A stretch of DNA of 29,123 nt from a virus. The stretch covers positions 1,708 to 30,830 of the IMG/VR virus record IMGVR_UViG_3300001450_000148. One strand, written 5' to 3'. Within the stretch, counting starts at the first letter, position 1; each line of letters opens with the position of its first letter. This document shows positions 1-8,436 of the stretch, piece after piece. The notes under the pieces were generated by a model. It ran no database searches and had not been told where the DNA came from. It saw only the letters and a program-made list of their open reading frames with translations. The position numbers were made by a program, and so were the translations under genes.

Positions 1-243
1 GACGAGGCTGAAGCTTCGCTTGCGCACGACTTATTTCAATTTGAGCAATCAATACTCAAGATGGTTGATGTTCCTCTCAAGCAAAACGAGTTTGATGCGC
101 TCATTTCTTGGATATACAATTTGGGTGCAACTAACTTTTCTGAATCTACTTTGCTTCGTCGTATTAATGACAATAATGACAGCAGTCGTGCTGATATACC
201 TTATCAGATAAGGCGTGGAACAGGGCTGGAGGCAAGGTGTTAG
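1..243 (+). CDS. Lysozyme-type endolysin, 5'-partial, C-terminus frameshifted
   Basis: The readable frame runs from the window edge to TAG at 241-243, so the N-terminus with the catalytic glutamate is outside the window. The residues VPLKQNEFDALISWIYNLG, followed by STLLRRIND, match the central part of phage GH24 (T4/P21/lambdoid-type) lysozymes, which cut the glycan strands of peptidoglycan to release progeny. The expected ending (WNxAGGK, then GLVRRRxAE) is missing in this frame but is present in the +3 frame from about 210 (see next entry). The last 11 or so residues here are therefore out-of-frame sequence. Its place directly before terminase is plausible for a lysis gene; no holin or spanin is visible. 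Family call is firm; whether the protein works is unknown. Confidence 0.8.
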   Translation, partial: DEAEASLAHDLFQFEQSILKMVDVPLKQNEFDALISWIYNLGATNFSESTLLRRINDNNDSSRADIPYQIRRGTGLEARC

Positions 244-311
244 ACGGGTTAGTTAGACGCAGAGAAGCGGAAGCTTTGTTGTGGCAGGGAAAAGAGTGGA
301 TAAATGTCTAA
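195..311 (+). pseudogene. Displaced C-terminal part of the lysozyme (frame +3)
   Basis: Reading frame +3 from about 210 gives KAWNRAGGKVLDGLVRRR followed by EAEALLWQGKEWINV and TAA at 309-311. This is the canonical GH24 lysozyme C-terminus, but it lies one frame away from the upstream part. Adding one A to the AA at 210-211 (cagataaggcg to cagataaaggcg) would join the halves as QIKAWNRAGG without gap or excess. The restored gene would overlap the terminase start (304) by 8 nt, the usual spacing in this genome. The cause may be a homopolymer sequencing or assembly error, a real inactivating deletion, or less likely recoding, since no standard slippery heptamer is seen. Confidence 0.75.
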
Positions 312-1791
312 AGAACTGGCCTTTAAAGACTTTGATGTCTTGTCAGAGCAAGAGCAAATTGAAGCAAAATCTTTGCTTAACCGTTACAAAAGCCTCGAAA
401 AACAAGAAGAGTGCCAAGGCGACTTCATAAAATTCGTCAAGCATATGTGGCCTGAGTTTGTTGAGGGGCGGCACCACAAAATTATTGGCGAAAAATTTAA
501 TCGTATAGCCCAAGGCAAGCTCAAAAGATTGATAGTATGCCTTCCGCCCAGACACTCCAAATCTGAATTTGCATCTACATTCTTCCCAGCGTGGATGATG
601 GGATTGCGCGGCAACTTAAAAATCATTCAAACAACGCACACCGCTGAGCTTGCTGTGCGTTTTGGCCGTAAGGTGAGAAACATAATTGATGGCGAAGACT
701 ATCAAGGCATTTTTCCAGAGCTAAAGCTCCAAGCCGACAACAAAAGCGCTGGGCGATGGACAACTAATCAAGACGGCGAAAGCTTTTATGCGGGCGTAGG
801 TGGCGCCATCACAGGTCGCGGCGCCGACCTTTTGATTATTGATGACCCACATTCTGAGCAAGACGCCATGTCTCCGAGCGCCATGGATGCCGCTTACGAG
901 TGGTATACGTCTGGGCCACGGCAGAGATTACAGCCCGGCGGGATCATCATAATTGTAATGACCCGATGGAGCACCAAAGATCTTGTTGGCAAGGTTCTAA
1001 AGCGTCAGGGCGAAGACCACGCAGATCAATGGGATGTTGTGGAGTTTCCTGCGATTATGCCAGAAACTGACGAGCCACTGTGGCCCCAGTTTTGGAAAAA
1101 AGAAGAATTATTGTCGGTCAAGGCTTCTTTGCCACTTTCAAAGTGGAATGCGCAGTGGATGCAAAACCCCACCGCCGCGTCAGGCGCCATTGTAAAAAGA
1201 GAGTGGTGGAACATATACGAATCAGAAATTGTGCCAGCATACTCTTATATCATTCAAAGTTACGATACCGCTTTTAGTAAAAAAGAGACGGCAGATTATT
1301 CCGCCATTACAACTTGGGCGGTTTTCGAGCCAGAAGCAGAGGCGGGAGATCAGATAATACTTCTCGACGCCAAGCGTGTGAGGCTGGACTTTCCAGAATT
1401 AAAGAAATTAGCGTATGATGAGTACAAGTATTGGGAGCCTGATTGCATATTGATTGAAGCAAAAGCCTCTGGCACCCCATTAACTCAAGAGTTAAGACGA
1501 ATGGGTATTCCTGTTACGGCTTATACGCCCAGCCGAGGGCAGGACAAAATAGCTAGAATGAACAGCGTGGCGCCAATCTTTGAAAGCGGCATGGTATGGG
1601 CCCCAGACGAAGGATTTGCCGAGGAAGTAATCGACGAGATGGCAAGCTTTCCATTTGCCGAGCATGACGATTATACTGACAGCGCTACCATGGCGTTGAT
1701 GCGATTCCGCCAAGGCGGATTTTTAAATTTAGATAGCGATTATCTTGACGAAGTTAAATTGCTACCACAAAACAGAACGGTGTATTACTGA
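304..1791 (+). CDS. terL: Terminase large subunit (ATPase and nuclease)
   Basis: This is the motor that packages DNA into the prohead and cuts the concatemer. The 495-residue length is normal for the family. Visible motifs are a Walker A variant CLPPRHSKSE (residues 79-88), Walker B ADLLIIDDPH (174-183), and a coupling-motif candidate VMTRWS (218-223). The RNase H-like nuclease follows, with candidate metal ligands D321 (QSYDTAFS), E385 (ILIEAKASG) and D459 (DDYTDSATM). The ATG is preceded by a purine-rich GGGAAAAGAG. Its stop overlaps the portal start in a TGATG-type junction, suggesting translational coupling. No small terminase is recognisable; it may lie left of the window. Confidence 0.95.
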   Translation: MSKELAFKDFDVLSEQEQIEAKSLLNRYKSLEKQEECQGDFIKFVKHMWPEFVEGRHHKIIGEKFNRIAQGKLKRLIVCLPPRHSKSEFASTFFPAWMMGLRGNLKIIQTTHTAELAVRFGRKVRNIIDGEDYQGIFPELKLQADNKSAGRWTTNQDGESFYAGVGGAITGRGADLLIIDDPHSEQDAMSPSAMDAAYEWYTSGPRQRLQPGGIIIIVMTRWSTKDLVGKVLKRQGEDHADQWDVVEFPAIMPETDEPLWPQFWKKEELLSVKASLPLSKWNAQWMQNPTAASGAIVKREWWNIYESEIVPAYSYIIQSYDTAFSKKETADYSAITTWAVFEPEAEAGDQIILLDAKRVRLDFPELKKLAYDEYKYWEPDCILIEAKASGTPLTQELRRMGIPVTAYTPSRGQDKIARMNSVAPIFESGMVWAPDEGFAEEVIDEMASFPFAEHDDYTDSATMALMRFRQGGFLNLDSDYLDEVKLLPQNRTVYY

Positions 1792-4289
1792 TGGTTATTG
1801 AGCGAAGAGATCTAGGCACGCCAGAGGTTCCTGATATTGGAAATTCAGTTGAAATCTTTCAGGAGCCAGACCGATCTGAAATGATTAGAAACGCGGCCCA
1901 AATCCTAGTCACCGAGCAAGACATCCTCGTTGACGAAGAAATGAACGCAATGGATGAAGTTATTCAGACCGACTTCAACGCAAACTTGGTGGACTTCTTA
2001 GACTCTTCGGAGCTCTCTGGCTTAGCGGGCGATGTTTTGTCGTCAATTCAAGCCGACATAGAATCTCGCTCAGAGTGGGAAAAGACTTACACGGACGGCC
2101 TAAAATATCTTGGCATGAAGTTTGATGAAACTCGAAGCACCCCGTTTCAGGGTAGCTCGGGCGTAATTCATCCCATCTTGGCGGAGGCAGTAACTCAGTT
2201 TCAAGCGCAGGCATACAAGGAGCTTCTCCCAGCGAAGGGGCCAGTAAAGACTGAGATCGTAGGAACGCGAAACTCTGATGTCGAGATGCAGGCGGAGCGC
2301 GTTCAAGAGTTTATGAATTTTTACATTATGAACATCATGGAAGAGTACGACCCAGAGCTAGATATGCTGTTGTTCTACCTTCCTTTGGCTGGATCCGCGT
2401 TCAAAAAAGTCTATTACGATACGGTTAGAGATCGAGCCCTTTCAAAGTTTATTGCCCCAGAAAACTTGGTTGTGCCTTATGAGGCGACAGACTTGTCCTC
2501 GGCGGAGAGGGTTACTCACGTTTTAAAGATGAGCCAAAACGAAATTAAGAAACAACAGCTTTCTGGATTTTATGCTGACATTGAACTGTCAGGCGGCGGC
2601 ACATCCTTTACCGAAAGCGACATTAAAAAAGAAATTAACGAAATCGAAGGAATGTCGCCCAGTTATCAAGAAGACCGAGACAACACGGTTTTTGAGACGC
2701 ACACGGTTCTTGACTTGCCCGGTTTTGAAGACCTTGGCGAAGATGGCGAGCCCACTGGATTAAAGCTCCCTTACATCGTTACCATTGATGAGGATTCTCA
2801 ACAGATTCTATCAATTAGAAGAAATTATCTCGAAGGAGATATAAAGAAAAATAAGATTAATTTCTTTGTGCAATATAAGTTTTTACCGGGCCTTGGCTTT
2901 TACGGCCTTGGTCTAAGCCACATGATTGGCGGAATATCTAAGTCAGCAACCAGCATACTGCGACAGCTTATTGACGCGGGAACCTTGGCAAACCTTCCTG
3001 CTGGATTTAAGGCGCGAGGAATGCGCATTCGAGACGAGGATGAGCCGCTCCAGCCGGGTGAATTCAGGGACATCGACACTACTGGCGCGTCTCTTCGAGA
3101 GAATTTAATCCCGCTCCCAATTAAAGAGCCGTCAAATGTCCTAGTACAAATGCTGGGGCTGTTGGTTGACAGCGGCAAACGCTTTGCAAGTATTGGCGAT
3201 ATGAACATTGGCGACGCGGCGCAAAATATGCCAGTCGGCACTACCGTGGCTCTTTTGGAGCGCGGCACAAAGGTAATGAGCGCAATCCATAAGCGCCTGC
3301 ACTATTCACAGCGCCTTGAGTTTAAGTTGTTGGCAAAAGTGTTTGGAGAATATTTGCCGCCGTCTTACCCATACAACACAGGCAGTGGCGCACAAGAGAT
3401 TAAAGGTCAAGACTTTGACGGCAGAGTTGACGTCATACCCGTCAGCGATCCAAATATATTCTCGCAGTCGCAGAGAATTACTATGGCGCAAGAGTTGTTG
3501 ACGATGGTTCAGTCTAACCCTCAAATACATGGGCCAGAAGGAATTTATGAGGCTTATCGGCGTATGTATGCGGCGCTTGGAGTTGACGATGTTGACTCTC
3601 TAATACAGCCGCCGCCACCACCTCCGCCACCACCAATGCCAATTGACGCGGGAATTGAAAACTCTGGGTTTATGATGGGCAGTCAAGCGCAGGCGTTTGA
3701 GGGGCAAAATCATCAAGCCCACATTGACGCGCACAGATCTTTGTTTTTAACAGAGGTGGTTAAGACTACGCCACCGCTACAGAGTGTAATCATTGCGCAC
3801 ATGATGCAACATTTGCAGTTTTTATCTGTTGAGCTCTCTGCCGAGCAAATGCCTCCAGAGGTAACTCAGCAAATAGAGCAGGCAAATCAAATGATGCAGG
3901 CTCAGCAAATACCCCAAGAGCAAATTCCGCAGATGCAGGCGGACATTCAAATGATGAAAGAGCGATTTAGCTCTCCGATTCTGGCGCAGTTAACTCAAGA
4001 GTTGATGGCAAGTATTGGGCAAGGCGATGAAAACGATCCTCTGGTTCAAATTAGAGAGCAAGAGCTTGCTCTCAGAGACAAAGAAATCGATCAAGATTCC
4101 CAACAGTTTTCTGAAAAGCAAGCGGCTAAGCAGAGCGAAAAACTTCTGGAAGCCGAAATTGCCAAGCAAAGAATTGGAGTTCAAAAGCAAGTGGCTGATG
4201 ACAAGTTAGACTTGGGTCTTCAGCGTCTTGAACAACAAAACAACTTAAAGCTTATGGAAATGGGCGCAAAATTTGGGGGCAGACAATGA
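1791..4289 (+). CDS. Portal protein
   Basis: This is the dodecameric ring at the capsid vertex through which DNA enters and leaves, inferred from size (832 aa), position directly after terminase and family resemblance. The region around residues 96-152 (WEKTYTDGLKYLGM, SGVIHPIL, KELLPAKGPV) matches the P22-like large portals of marine podoviruses. A run of nine prolines sits at residues 607-615. The C-terminal third is rich in Gln, Met and Glu and predicted helical, with a long charged segment after about residue 740, as expected for an extended C-terminal barrel or coiled coil. It overlaps both neighbours by 1-4 nt. Portal is the best call; the exact subfamily is from memory. Confidence 0.87.
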   Translation: MVIERRDLGTPEVPDIGNSVEIFQEPDRSEMIRNAAQILVTEQDILVDEEMNAMDEVIQTDFNANLVDFLDSSELSGLAGDVLSSIQADIESRSEWEKTYTDGLKYLGMKFDETRSTPFQGSSGVIHPILAEAVTQFQAQAYKELLPAKGPVKTEIVGTRNSDVEMQAERVQEFMNFYIMNIMEEYDPELDMLLFYLPLAGSAFKKVYYDTVRDRALSKFIAPENLVVPYEATDLSSAERVTHVLKMSQNEIKKQQLSGFYADIELSGGGTSFTESDIKKEINEIEGMSPSYQEDRDNTVFETHTVLDLPGFEDLGEDGEPTGLKLPYIVTIDEDSQQILSIRRNYLEGDIKKNKINFFVQYKFLPGLGFYGLGLSHMIGGISKSATSILRQLIDAGTLANLPAGFKARGMRIRDEDEPLQPGEFRDIDTTGASLRENLIPLPIKEPSNVLVQMLGLLVDSGKRFASIGDMNIGDAAQNMPVGTTVALLERGTKVMSAIHKRLHYSQRLEFKLLAKVFGEYLPPSYPYNTGSGAQEIKGQDFDGRVDVIPVSDPNIFSQSQRITMAQELLTMVQSNPQIHGPEGIYEAYRRMYAALGVDDVDSLIQPPPPPPPPPMPIDAGIENSGFMMGSQAQAFEGQNHQAHIDAHRSLFLTEVVKTTPPLQSVIIAHMMQHLQFLSVELSAEQMPPEVTQQIEQANQMMQAQQIPQEQIPQMQADIQMMKERFSSPILAQLTQELMASIGQGDENDPLVQIREQELALRDKEIDQDSQQFSEKQAAKQSEKLLEAEIAKQRIGVQKQVADDKLDLGLQRLEQQNNLKLMEMGAKFGGRQ

Positions 4290-4609
4290 CAACTGACTAT
4301 ATATTGCAACAACAAGAAGACCTTCGGAAGATGAAAAAACTAGAGCGGCAGGCGGAAAGATTAAAAGCCGCTTGGAACGCCAAAGAAGCTCTGGATGAAG
4401 AGAACGCTTCAAAAGCCCGAATTGCGGCAAAAGAAGCTAGGATGCGAGGCGAGAAACCTGTTGCAATTAAAGCACCAGAAAAACCAGTGATTGAGTCCGC
4501 CGTTGCTCCAACAGTGGGAATTGTTGTTGAGCAAAAAACACCCAAGGCAAAGGTTACCGCTAAAAAGAAATCAGCGCCAAAAAAGAAACCCACTAGGAGT
4601 AAAAAATAA
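4286..4609 (+). CDS. Small Lys/Ala-rich charged protein
   Basis: The function of this 107-residue protein is not recognised. Residues 5-60 are highly charged and helical (many Lys, Arg, Glu, Ala), compatible with a short coiled coil. Residues 88-107 are a strongly basic tail with repeated KKK clusters. It overlaps the portal stop by 4 nt (ATGA) and ends in TAATG shared with the next gene, so it is translated as part of the head operon. A role in head assembly or DNA binding is inference from position and charge only. Confidence 0.7.
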   Translation: MTTDYILQQQEDLRKMKKLERQAERLKAAWNAKEALDEENASKARIAAKEARMRGEKPVAIKAPEKPVIESAVAPTVGIVVEQKTPKAKVTAKKKSAPKKKPTRSKK

Positions 4610-4806
4610 TGCCATTAGCAAAAGGTAAGAAATCAATCAGCAAAAACATAAAGACTCTTCGTGACGAAGGCAAGCCCCAAGCTCAGGCTGTTGCAATTGC
4701 AATGAAGACTGCCAAAGGAATGAAGATGGGTGGCGAGGTTAAGCGCATGAAGACTAGGGGAACAGGCGCCGCGACTAAGGGTCTTTTCTATTACGAGAGA
4801 ACGTAA
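4609..4806 (+). CDS. Small basic Gly/Met/Lys-rich protein
   Basis: A 65-residue basic protein preceded by a good Shine-Dalgarno (AGGAG, 4595-4599). It contains SKNIKTLRDEGKPQAQAVAI, a module I recall from small conserved proteins of marine phages, then KGMKMGGEVKRM and RGTGAATKG. The MGG-x-x-x-K-x-M pattern recurs in the basic protein at 12403-12642. It starts in the stop of the previous gene and ends in the start of the next one. Function unknown; a basic virion or DNA-associated protein is possible. Confidence 0.72.
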   Translation: MPLAKGKKSISKNIKTLRDEGKPQAQAVAIAMKTAKGMKMGGEVKRMKTRGTGAATKGLFYYERT

Positions 4807-4994
4807 TGGATGACTTAGGTCTTTCTTCGGCCCTCAAAAAGACAATTCGTGAAAGGCGGGAATCGATTCAGAACTTACTAATGGATGGTATGCTCAAAGA
4901 TATAGAACATTATAAAAGTTTGCAAGGACAGCTAGAAGTGCTAAACTTAGTAGAATACAGCATTTCTGACTTTTATAAGGAAAATAAGTTTTGA
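4806..4994 (+). CDS. Small hypothetical protein
   Basis: A 62-residue mixed-charge, mainly helical protein with no motif I recognise. It starts in TAATG at the end of the upstream gene and its TGA stop (4992-4994) overlaps the TTG start of the co-chaperonin gene. This tight packing on both sides is the main evidence that it is real. Confidence 0.65.
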   Translation: MDDLGLSSALKKTIRERRESIQNLLMDGMLKDIEHYKSLQGQLEVLNLVEYSISDFYKENKF

Positions 4995-5437
4995 CCGATC
5001 TGAGTAAAAAACCCCCCGCCAAAAAATCAAATATTGATAGCGCATATGTTGAGGGCGACGAAAGGACATTGCGCCCAGAGCTTCTGGATTTAAGTCTTGT
5101 AGAAAGAATGCCAAGCCCAACTGGTTGGAGAATGCTGGTTCTTCCATATACTGGTCAAGGCATGACCTCTGGAGGAATTGCGCTAACGAAAGAAACGCTC
5201 GATAGAGAAGCTTTGGCTACTGTGGTGGCATACGTGGTTAAAGTTGGCCCTCTCTGCTATAGCGATAAGGAAAAGTACGGCGAAACTCCTTGGTGCAAAG
5301 CTAAAGACTGGGTGTTGATCGGAAGATATTCTGGTGCCAGATTTAAGCTTGAGGACGGCGCCGAAGTTAGAATGATCAATGACGACGAAGTTATTGGCAC
5401 AATTCTTAACCCTGACGACATAGTGAGCTTTCGATAA
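4991..5437 (+). CDS. GroES-like co-chaperonin (Cpn10 fold)
   Basis: Residues about 40-148 read as a GroES/Cpn10 beta-barrel. The strand GWRMLVLPY is followed by a mobile-loop-like segment TGQGMTSGGIALTKETLDRE (55-73), in which GGIAL corresponds to the GroES GGIVL that contacts GroEL. The barrel returns with VVAYVVKVGP, KDWVLIGRY and DDEVIGTILNPDDI. A 39-residue charged N-terminal extension precedes the fold. The start is TTG at 4991, supported by AAGGA at 4977-4981 and a 4-nt overlap with the upstream stop; an internal ATG at 5108 would give a fold-only protein. Lying just before scaffold and capsid genes, it probably redirects host GroEL to fold capsid protein, as T4 gp31 does. That function is inference. 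Confidence 0.82.
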   Translation: MTDLSKKPPAKKSNIDSAYVEGDERTLRPELLDLSLVERMPSPTGWRMLVLPYTGQGMTSGGIALTKETLDREALATVVAYVVKVGPLCYSDKEKYGETPWCKAKDWVLIGRYSGARFKLEDGAEVRMINDDEVIGTILNPDDIVSFR

Positions 5438-6378
5438 TGATTAATGCTGATCAAGAAGAATTAAACTCTGAAGAAATTGAAATTGAAATCGTTGCTGATT
5501 CTCCAGAAGAATCTGGGGCGCCAGTAAGCCCAGAGGATGAGCTAGAGAATTACACAAAGTCGGTTAGTAAACGAATAAATAAGCTAAACGCAAAAAACAA
5601 AGAGACTGAGCAACGCGCCGCGCAACTTGAACAAATTGCGATGCAAAAAGAGCAAGAGCTACAGCAATACCGAGCTCTGACGAGCCAGCAAAGCAATACG
5701 GTTTTAGCTAAAGAAGCCGAAGCCGTTAAAGCAAAGACCGCCCAAATTGACGAGGTTTATCGTCAAGCCGTGCGATCTGGCGATGCCGATCTTATGTCAA
5801 AAGCAACTGATCTCAAAAATGAGATTGCTATTCAGCAAGAGCGACTGCGCGTAGCCCAAGCAAGACAGCCGCAACAGCAACAAGCTCCGCAGGCAGACTC
5901 AGGGCAGTACCAGACTTATCAACAACAACCGCAGGCGCCGCAACAACAGCAAGAAGTTACTCCAACAACGGAGGCTCTTTCTTGGCATGATAGAAATTCT
6001 TGGTACGGCGATAAGGAAAACGAGGAGAATTTGCAGGCGACTCAGTTTGCTTACTTTACTCACTTCAATCTCTTAAACGAAGGATTTGAGGCCGATAGTG
6101 ATGAATATTACGGCGCACTAGATAATCGAGTTAAAAAAGTATATCCTAACCTCGTTGGAAACGCCGAAACAACTGGACAGAAGCCCGCCGTGCAAAGAGT
6201 TTCGTCCTCCACTGCACCCAGTGGTCGGCAACAAACACGAAAAAATAGTGGAGTGACTTTTAGCAACTCAGAAGTTGAAAGGCTTGCTGGTCTAAAGCCT
6301 GCGAATATGACTATGGATGTGTGGTTAAAACACGTAGCCAAAGAAAAGCAGAAAATATCAGCTAAGGAGAATCGATAA
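5437..6378 (+). CDS. Capsid scaffolding protein
   Basis: Scaffold proteins template the prohead shell and then leave. This 313-residue protein has the expected form: an acidic N-terminus (1-40), a long coiled coil (about 45-145, KRINKLNAKNKETEQ onward), a Gln/Pro-rich linker (about 145-180), and a conserved block beginning WHDRNSWYGDKENEENLQ (about 184) with DEYYGALDNRVKKVYPNL (about 222-239). That block resembles phage capsid-assembly proteins, whose C-terminal capsid-binding end is also basic, as here (residues 270-313). Position between portal and major capsid gene agrees. It starts in TAATG overlapping the previous stop and is followed by AAGGAG for the next gene. Confidence 0.83.
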   Translation: MINADQEELNSEEIEIEIVADSPEESGAPVSPEDELENYTKSVSKRINKLNAKNKETEQRAAQLEQIAMQKEQELQQYRALTSQQSNTVLAKEAEAVKAKTAQIDEVYRQAVRSGDADLMSKATDLKNEIAIQQERLRVAQARQPQQQQAPQADSGQYQTYQQQPQAPQQQQEVTPTTEALSWHDRNSWYGDKENEENLQATQFAYFTHFNLLNEGFEADSDEYYGALDNRVKKVYPNLVGNAETTGQKPAVQRVSSSTAPSGRQQTRKNSGVTFSNSEVERLAGLKPANMTMDVWLKHVAKEKQKISAKENR

Positions 6379-6851
6379 TGACAGCTAAGAGCTCAAACCG
6401 CACAACCCGTGAGAGTGCGACGCACGATAATCAGACTCGCCGTAAACCGTGGCGACCAGTAAGAAAGCTTGATACCCCAGAGCCACCACCGGGTTATACC
6501 TATCGGTGGATCAGGGAATCCATGCTAGGAGCGGAAGACAGAAGTAACGTCTCTCGCAGAGTTCGAGAAGGTTGGGAGTTGGTTCGTGGTACGGATCTTC
6601 CTCCTGAGTGGGCAGAAACTCTCCCGACAATGGATAATGGCAGACACGCTGGCGTCATATATAACGAAGGACTTCTTCTTGCGAAGATGCCTAATGAAAC
6701 GATAGCTGAGCGAAAAGAATATTATGAAGGCAAGACCAGTGAAGCAAATCAGGCTCTTGACAACACAATGTTTGGCGATGCCGCGAAAGACTCTCGTTAC
6801 GTTAAGTATGATCCGCAGAGGAGCTCCCAAGTAACTTTCGGAAGACGATAA
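6378..6851 (+). CDS. Conserved head-module protein, unknown role
   Basis: A 157-residue, largely hydrophilic protein with strong AAGGAG upstream. The N-terminal 35 residues are basic and Thr/Arg-rich. The core PPPGYTYRWIRESMLGAEDR and VSRRVREGWELVRGTDLPPE resembles a family I recall between scaffold and capsid genes of marine podoviruses, but no function is assigned to it. The very basic N-terminus and position suggest a minor head protein or an assembly factor. That is inference. Confidence 0.72.
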   Translation: MTAKSSNRTTRESATHDNQTRRKPWRPVRKLDTPEPPPGYTYRWIRESMLGAEDRSNVSRRVREGWELVRGTDLPPEWAETLPTMDNGRHAGVIYNEGLLLAKMPNETIAERKEYYEGKTSEANQALDNTMFGDAAKDSRYVKYDPQRSSQVTFGRR

Positions 6852-6864
6852 CGGAGATAATAAC

Positions 6865-7452
6865 ATGGCTAATAAAGATGCCGCGTTTGGTTTGAAGCCC
6901 AGTCGTATGATGGGTGGTGCTCCCTATTCAGGTGGTCAGTCTCGCTATAGAATTGCGTCGGGTCTTAGTGGTGCAATTTTTCAGGGCGATTTAATTCAGC
7001 AACTTACAGGCGGAACAATTTCTCGCCTTGGCGCTGGAGACACTACACCCATAGTAGGGGTTTTTAATGGTTGTCAGTACACTGACCCAACATCCGGTGA
7101 GCAAGTATTTAGCAATTCGTATCCCGGTGGTATTACCGCCGCAGATATCATTGCTTTTGTAATTGACGATCCAAATGTTGTGTTTACTGTTCAGGCAAAT
7201 GCCGCTTTCCCAGTAGCTGATTTGTTTGGCAATTTTGATATTGTTGATCAAAGCCCAGTTGGTGACACCGCAAGTGGTCGTAGTAACGTAGAGCTTGCTG
7301 TTTCTACTGGCGCCACCGCAACAACTTTGCCCCTGAAATGTATTGACATAAGTCAGGATCCATCTAACAGCGATGTAGCCACCGCTAACACCAACGTATT
7401 GTGTGTGATTCAAAATCACATCATGGGTGTTAAAGGTGCAGGCTTAGCATAA
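6865..7452 (+). CDS. Putative head decoration or minor capsid protein
   Basis: A 195-residue protein, Gly/Ala/Thr/Val-rich and almost free of lysine, with the beta-rich look of virion surface proteins. GGAG precedes the ATG. The start MANKDAAFGLKPSRMMGGAP and the late NTNVLCVIQNHIMG are typical of a conserved protein placed directly before the major capsid gene in marine phages. Decoration or capsid-stabilising function is inferred from position, composition and that family memory; no catalytic motif is present. Confidence 0.72.
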   Translation: MANKDAAFGLKPSRMMGGAPYSGGQSRYRIASGLSGAIFQGDLIQQLTGGTISRLGAGDTTPIVGVFNGCQYTDPTSGEQVFSNSYPGGITAADIIAFVIDDPNVVFTVQANAAFPVADLFGNFDIVDQSPVGDTASGRSNVELAVSTGATATTLPLKCIDISQDPSNSDVATANTNVLCVIQNHIMGVKGAGLA

Positions 7453-7465
7453 AGGAGATTGACGA

Positions 7466-8383
7466 ATGGCTATTTCAAGAGCGCAATTAGCAAAAGAGTT
7501 AGAGCCCGGTTTAAACAGCTTGTTTGGACTGAGCTACGACAGCTACGAAAAAGAGTACGAAGAGATTTTTGCTATTGAAGATTCTCAACGTGCATTCGAG
7601 GAAGAAGTCTTAATTACTGGCTTCGGAGCCGCACCAACTAAAACAGAAGGTCAGGGCGTTGTTTTCGACACAGCTTCAGAGTCTTACTCTGCCAGATATG
7701 TCGCTCAAACAATTTCTCTCGCTTTTTCGCTTACCGATGAGGCAGTCGAGGACAATTTATATGACTCGCTAGGCAAGCGTTATACAAAAGCTTTGGCTCG
7801 ATCAATGGCTAACACGAAAGAAGTTAAGGGTGCGGATATTCTAAACAACGCATTCAATGCTAATTTCACTGGCGGCGACGGTGTATCAATGATTAACACC
7901 GCTCACCCATTAGCTGGCGGCGGAGTTGCGGCTAACCGTGCAACCACAATGGCGGACTTGAACGAGACGTCTTTGGAAGATGCGCTGATTGATATCAGCA
8001 CGTTTACCGATGACAAGGGATTAACCATCTCGGTTCAGGCGACTAAGCTTGTTGTACCACCACAGTTAGTATTTGTGGCTGATCGCATTCTTAATTCTAC
8101 ACTGCGATCTGGTACTGCTGACAACGACATCAATGCCATCAAGAACACAGGCGTTTTACCAGCGGGATACACAGTTAATCACTATCTGACTGACCCCGAT
8201 GCCTTCTTCTTGTTGACATCTGTCACCGACAGCGGCGAAGGTCTGAAAATGTTCCAGCGTACTCCAATGGAGACTTCGATGGAGCCAGACTTCACCACGG
8301 GCAACATTCGCTATAAAGCCCGCGAGCGTTATAGCTTCGGTTTCTCGGACTGGCGCGGAATTTACGGTTCTCAGGGAGCTTAA
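7466..8383 (+). CDS. Major capsid protein
   Basis: A 305-residue protein of the kind that forms HK97-fold shells. The N-terminus is helical (residues 1-45, FGLSYDSYEKEYEEIF), followed by a long segment like an E-loop (about 58-85), an alpha/beta core and the C-terminal KARERYSFGFSDWRGIYGSQ. The phrases FSLTDEAVEDNLYDSLGKRY and MINTAHPLAGG are typical of this capsid family. It has a strong AAGGAG ribosome site, is the last gene of the head block and is followed by a terminator, as expected for the most abundant protein. No separate protease gene is seen, so maturation may not need cleavage. Confidence 0.88.
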   Translation: MAISRAQLAKELEPGLNSLFGLSYDSYEKEYEEIFAIEDSQRAFEEEVLITGFGAAPTKTEGQGVVFDTASESYSARYVAQTISLAFSLTDEAVEDNLYDSLGKRYTKALARSMANTKEVKGADILNNAFNANFTGGDGVSMINTAHPLAGGGVAANRATTMADLNETSLEDALIDISTFTDDKGLTISVQATKLVVPPQLVFVADRILNSTLRSGTADNDINAIKNTGVLPAGYTVNHYLTDPDAFFLLTSVTDSGEGLKMFQRTPMETSMEPDFTTGNIRYKARERYSFGFSDWRGIYGSQGA

Positions 8384-8402
8384 TCCCAAAGGCTGTAAAT
8401 CG

Positions 8403-8431
8403 AAAAAGGGAGCTTATGGCTCCCTTTTTTT
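8403..8431. terminator. Intrinsic terminator, probably bidirectional
   Basis: A perfect 6-bp GGGAGC/GCTCCC stem (8408-8413 with 8419-8424), loop TTATG, extended by an A-tract (8403-8407) pairing with a T-tract (8425-8431). The T-run ends rightward transcription after the capsid gene. On the other strand the A-tract supplies the U-run for the leftward genes ending at 8437. Confidence 0.9.
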
Positions 8432-8436
8432 ATGCC

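Noticed and set aside
20-211. A 63-codon plus-strand frame starting at 20
   Set aside because: It is out of frame with the clear lysozyme sequence over the same bases and has no matching features.
6991-7419. A 142-codon minus-strand frame over the putative decoration gene
   Set aside because: The plus-strand gene has a strong ribosome site and conserved ends; the antisense frame shows only shadow composition.
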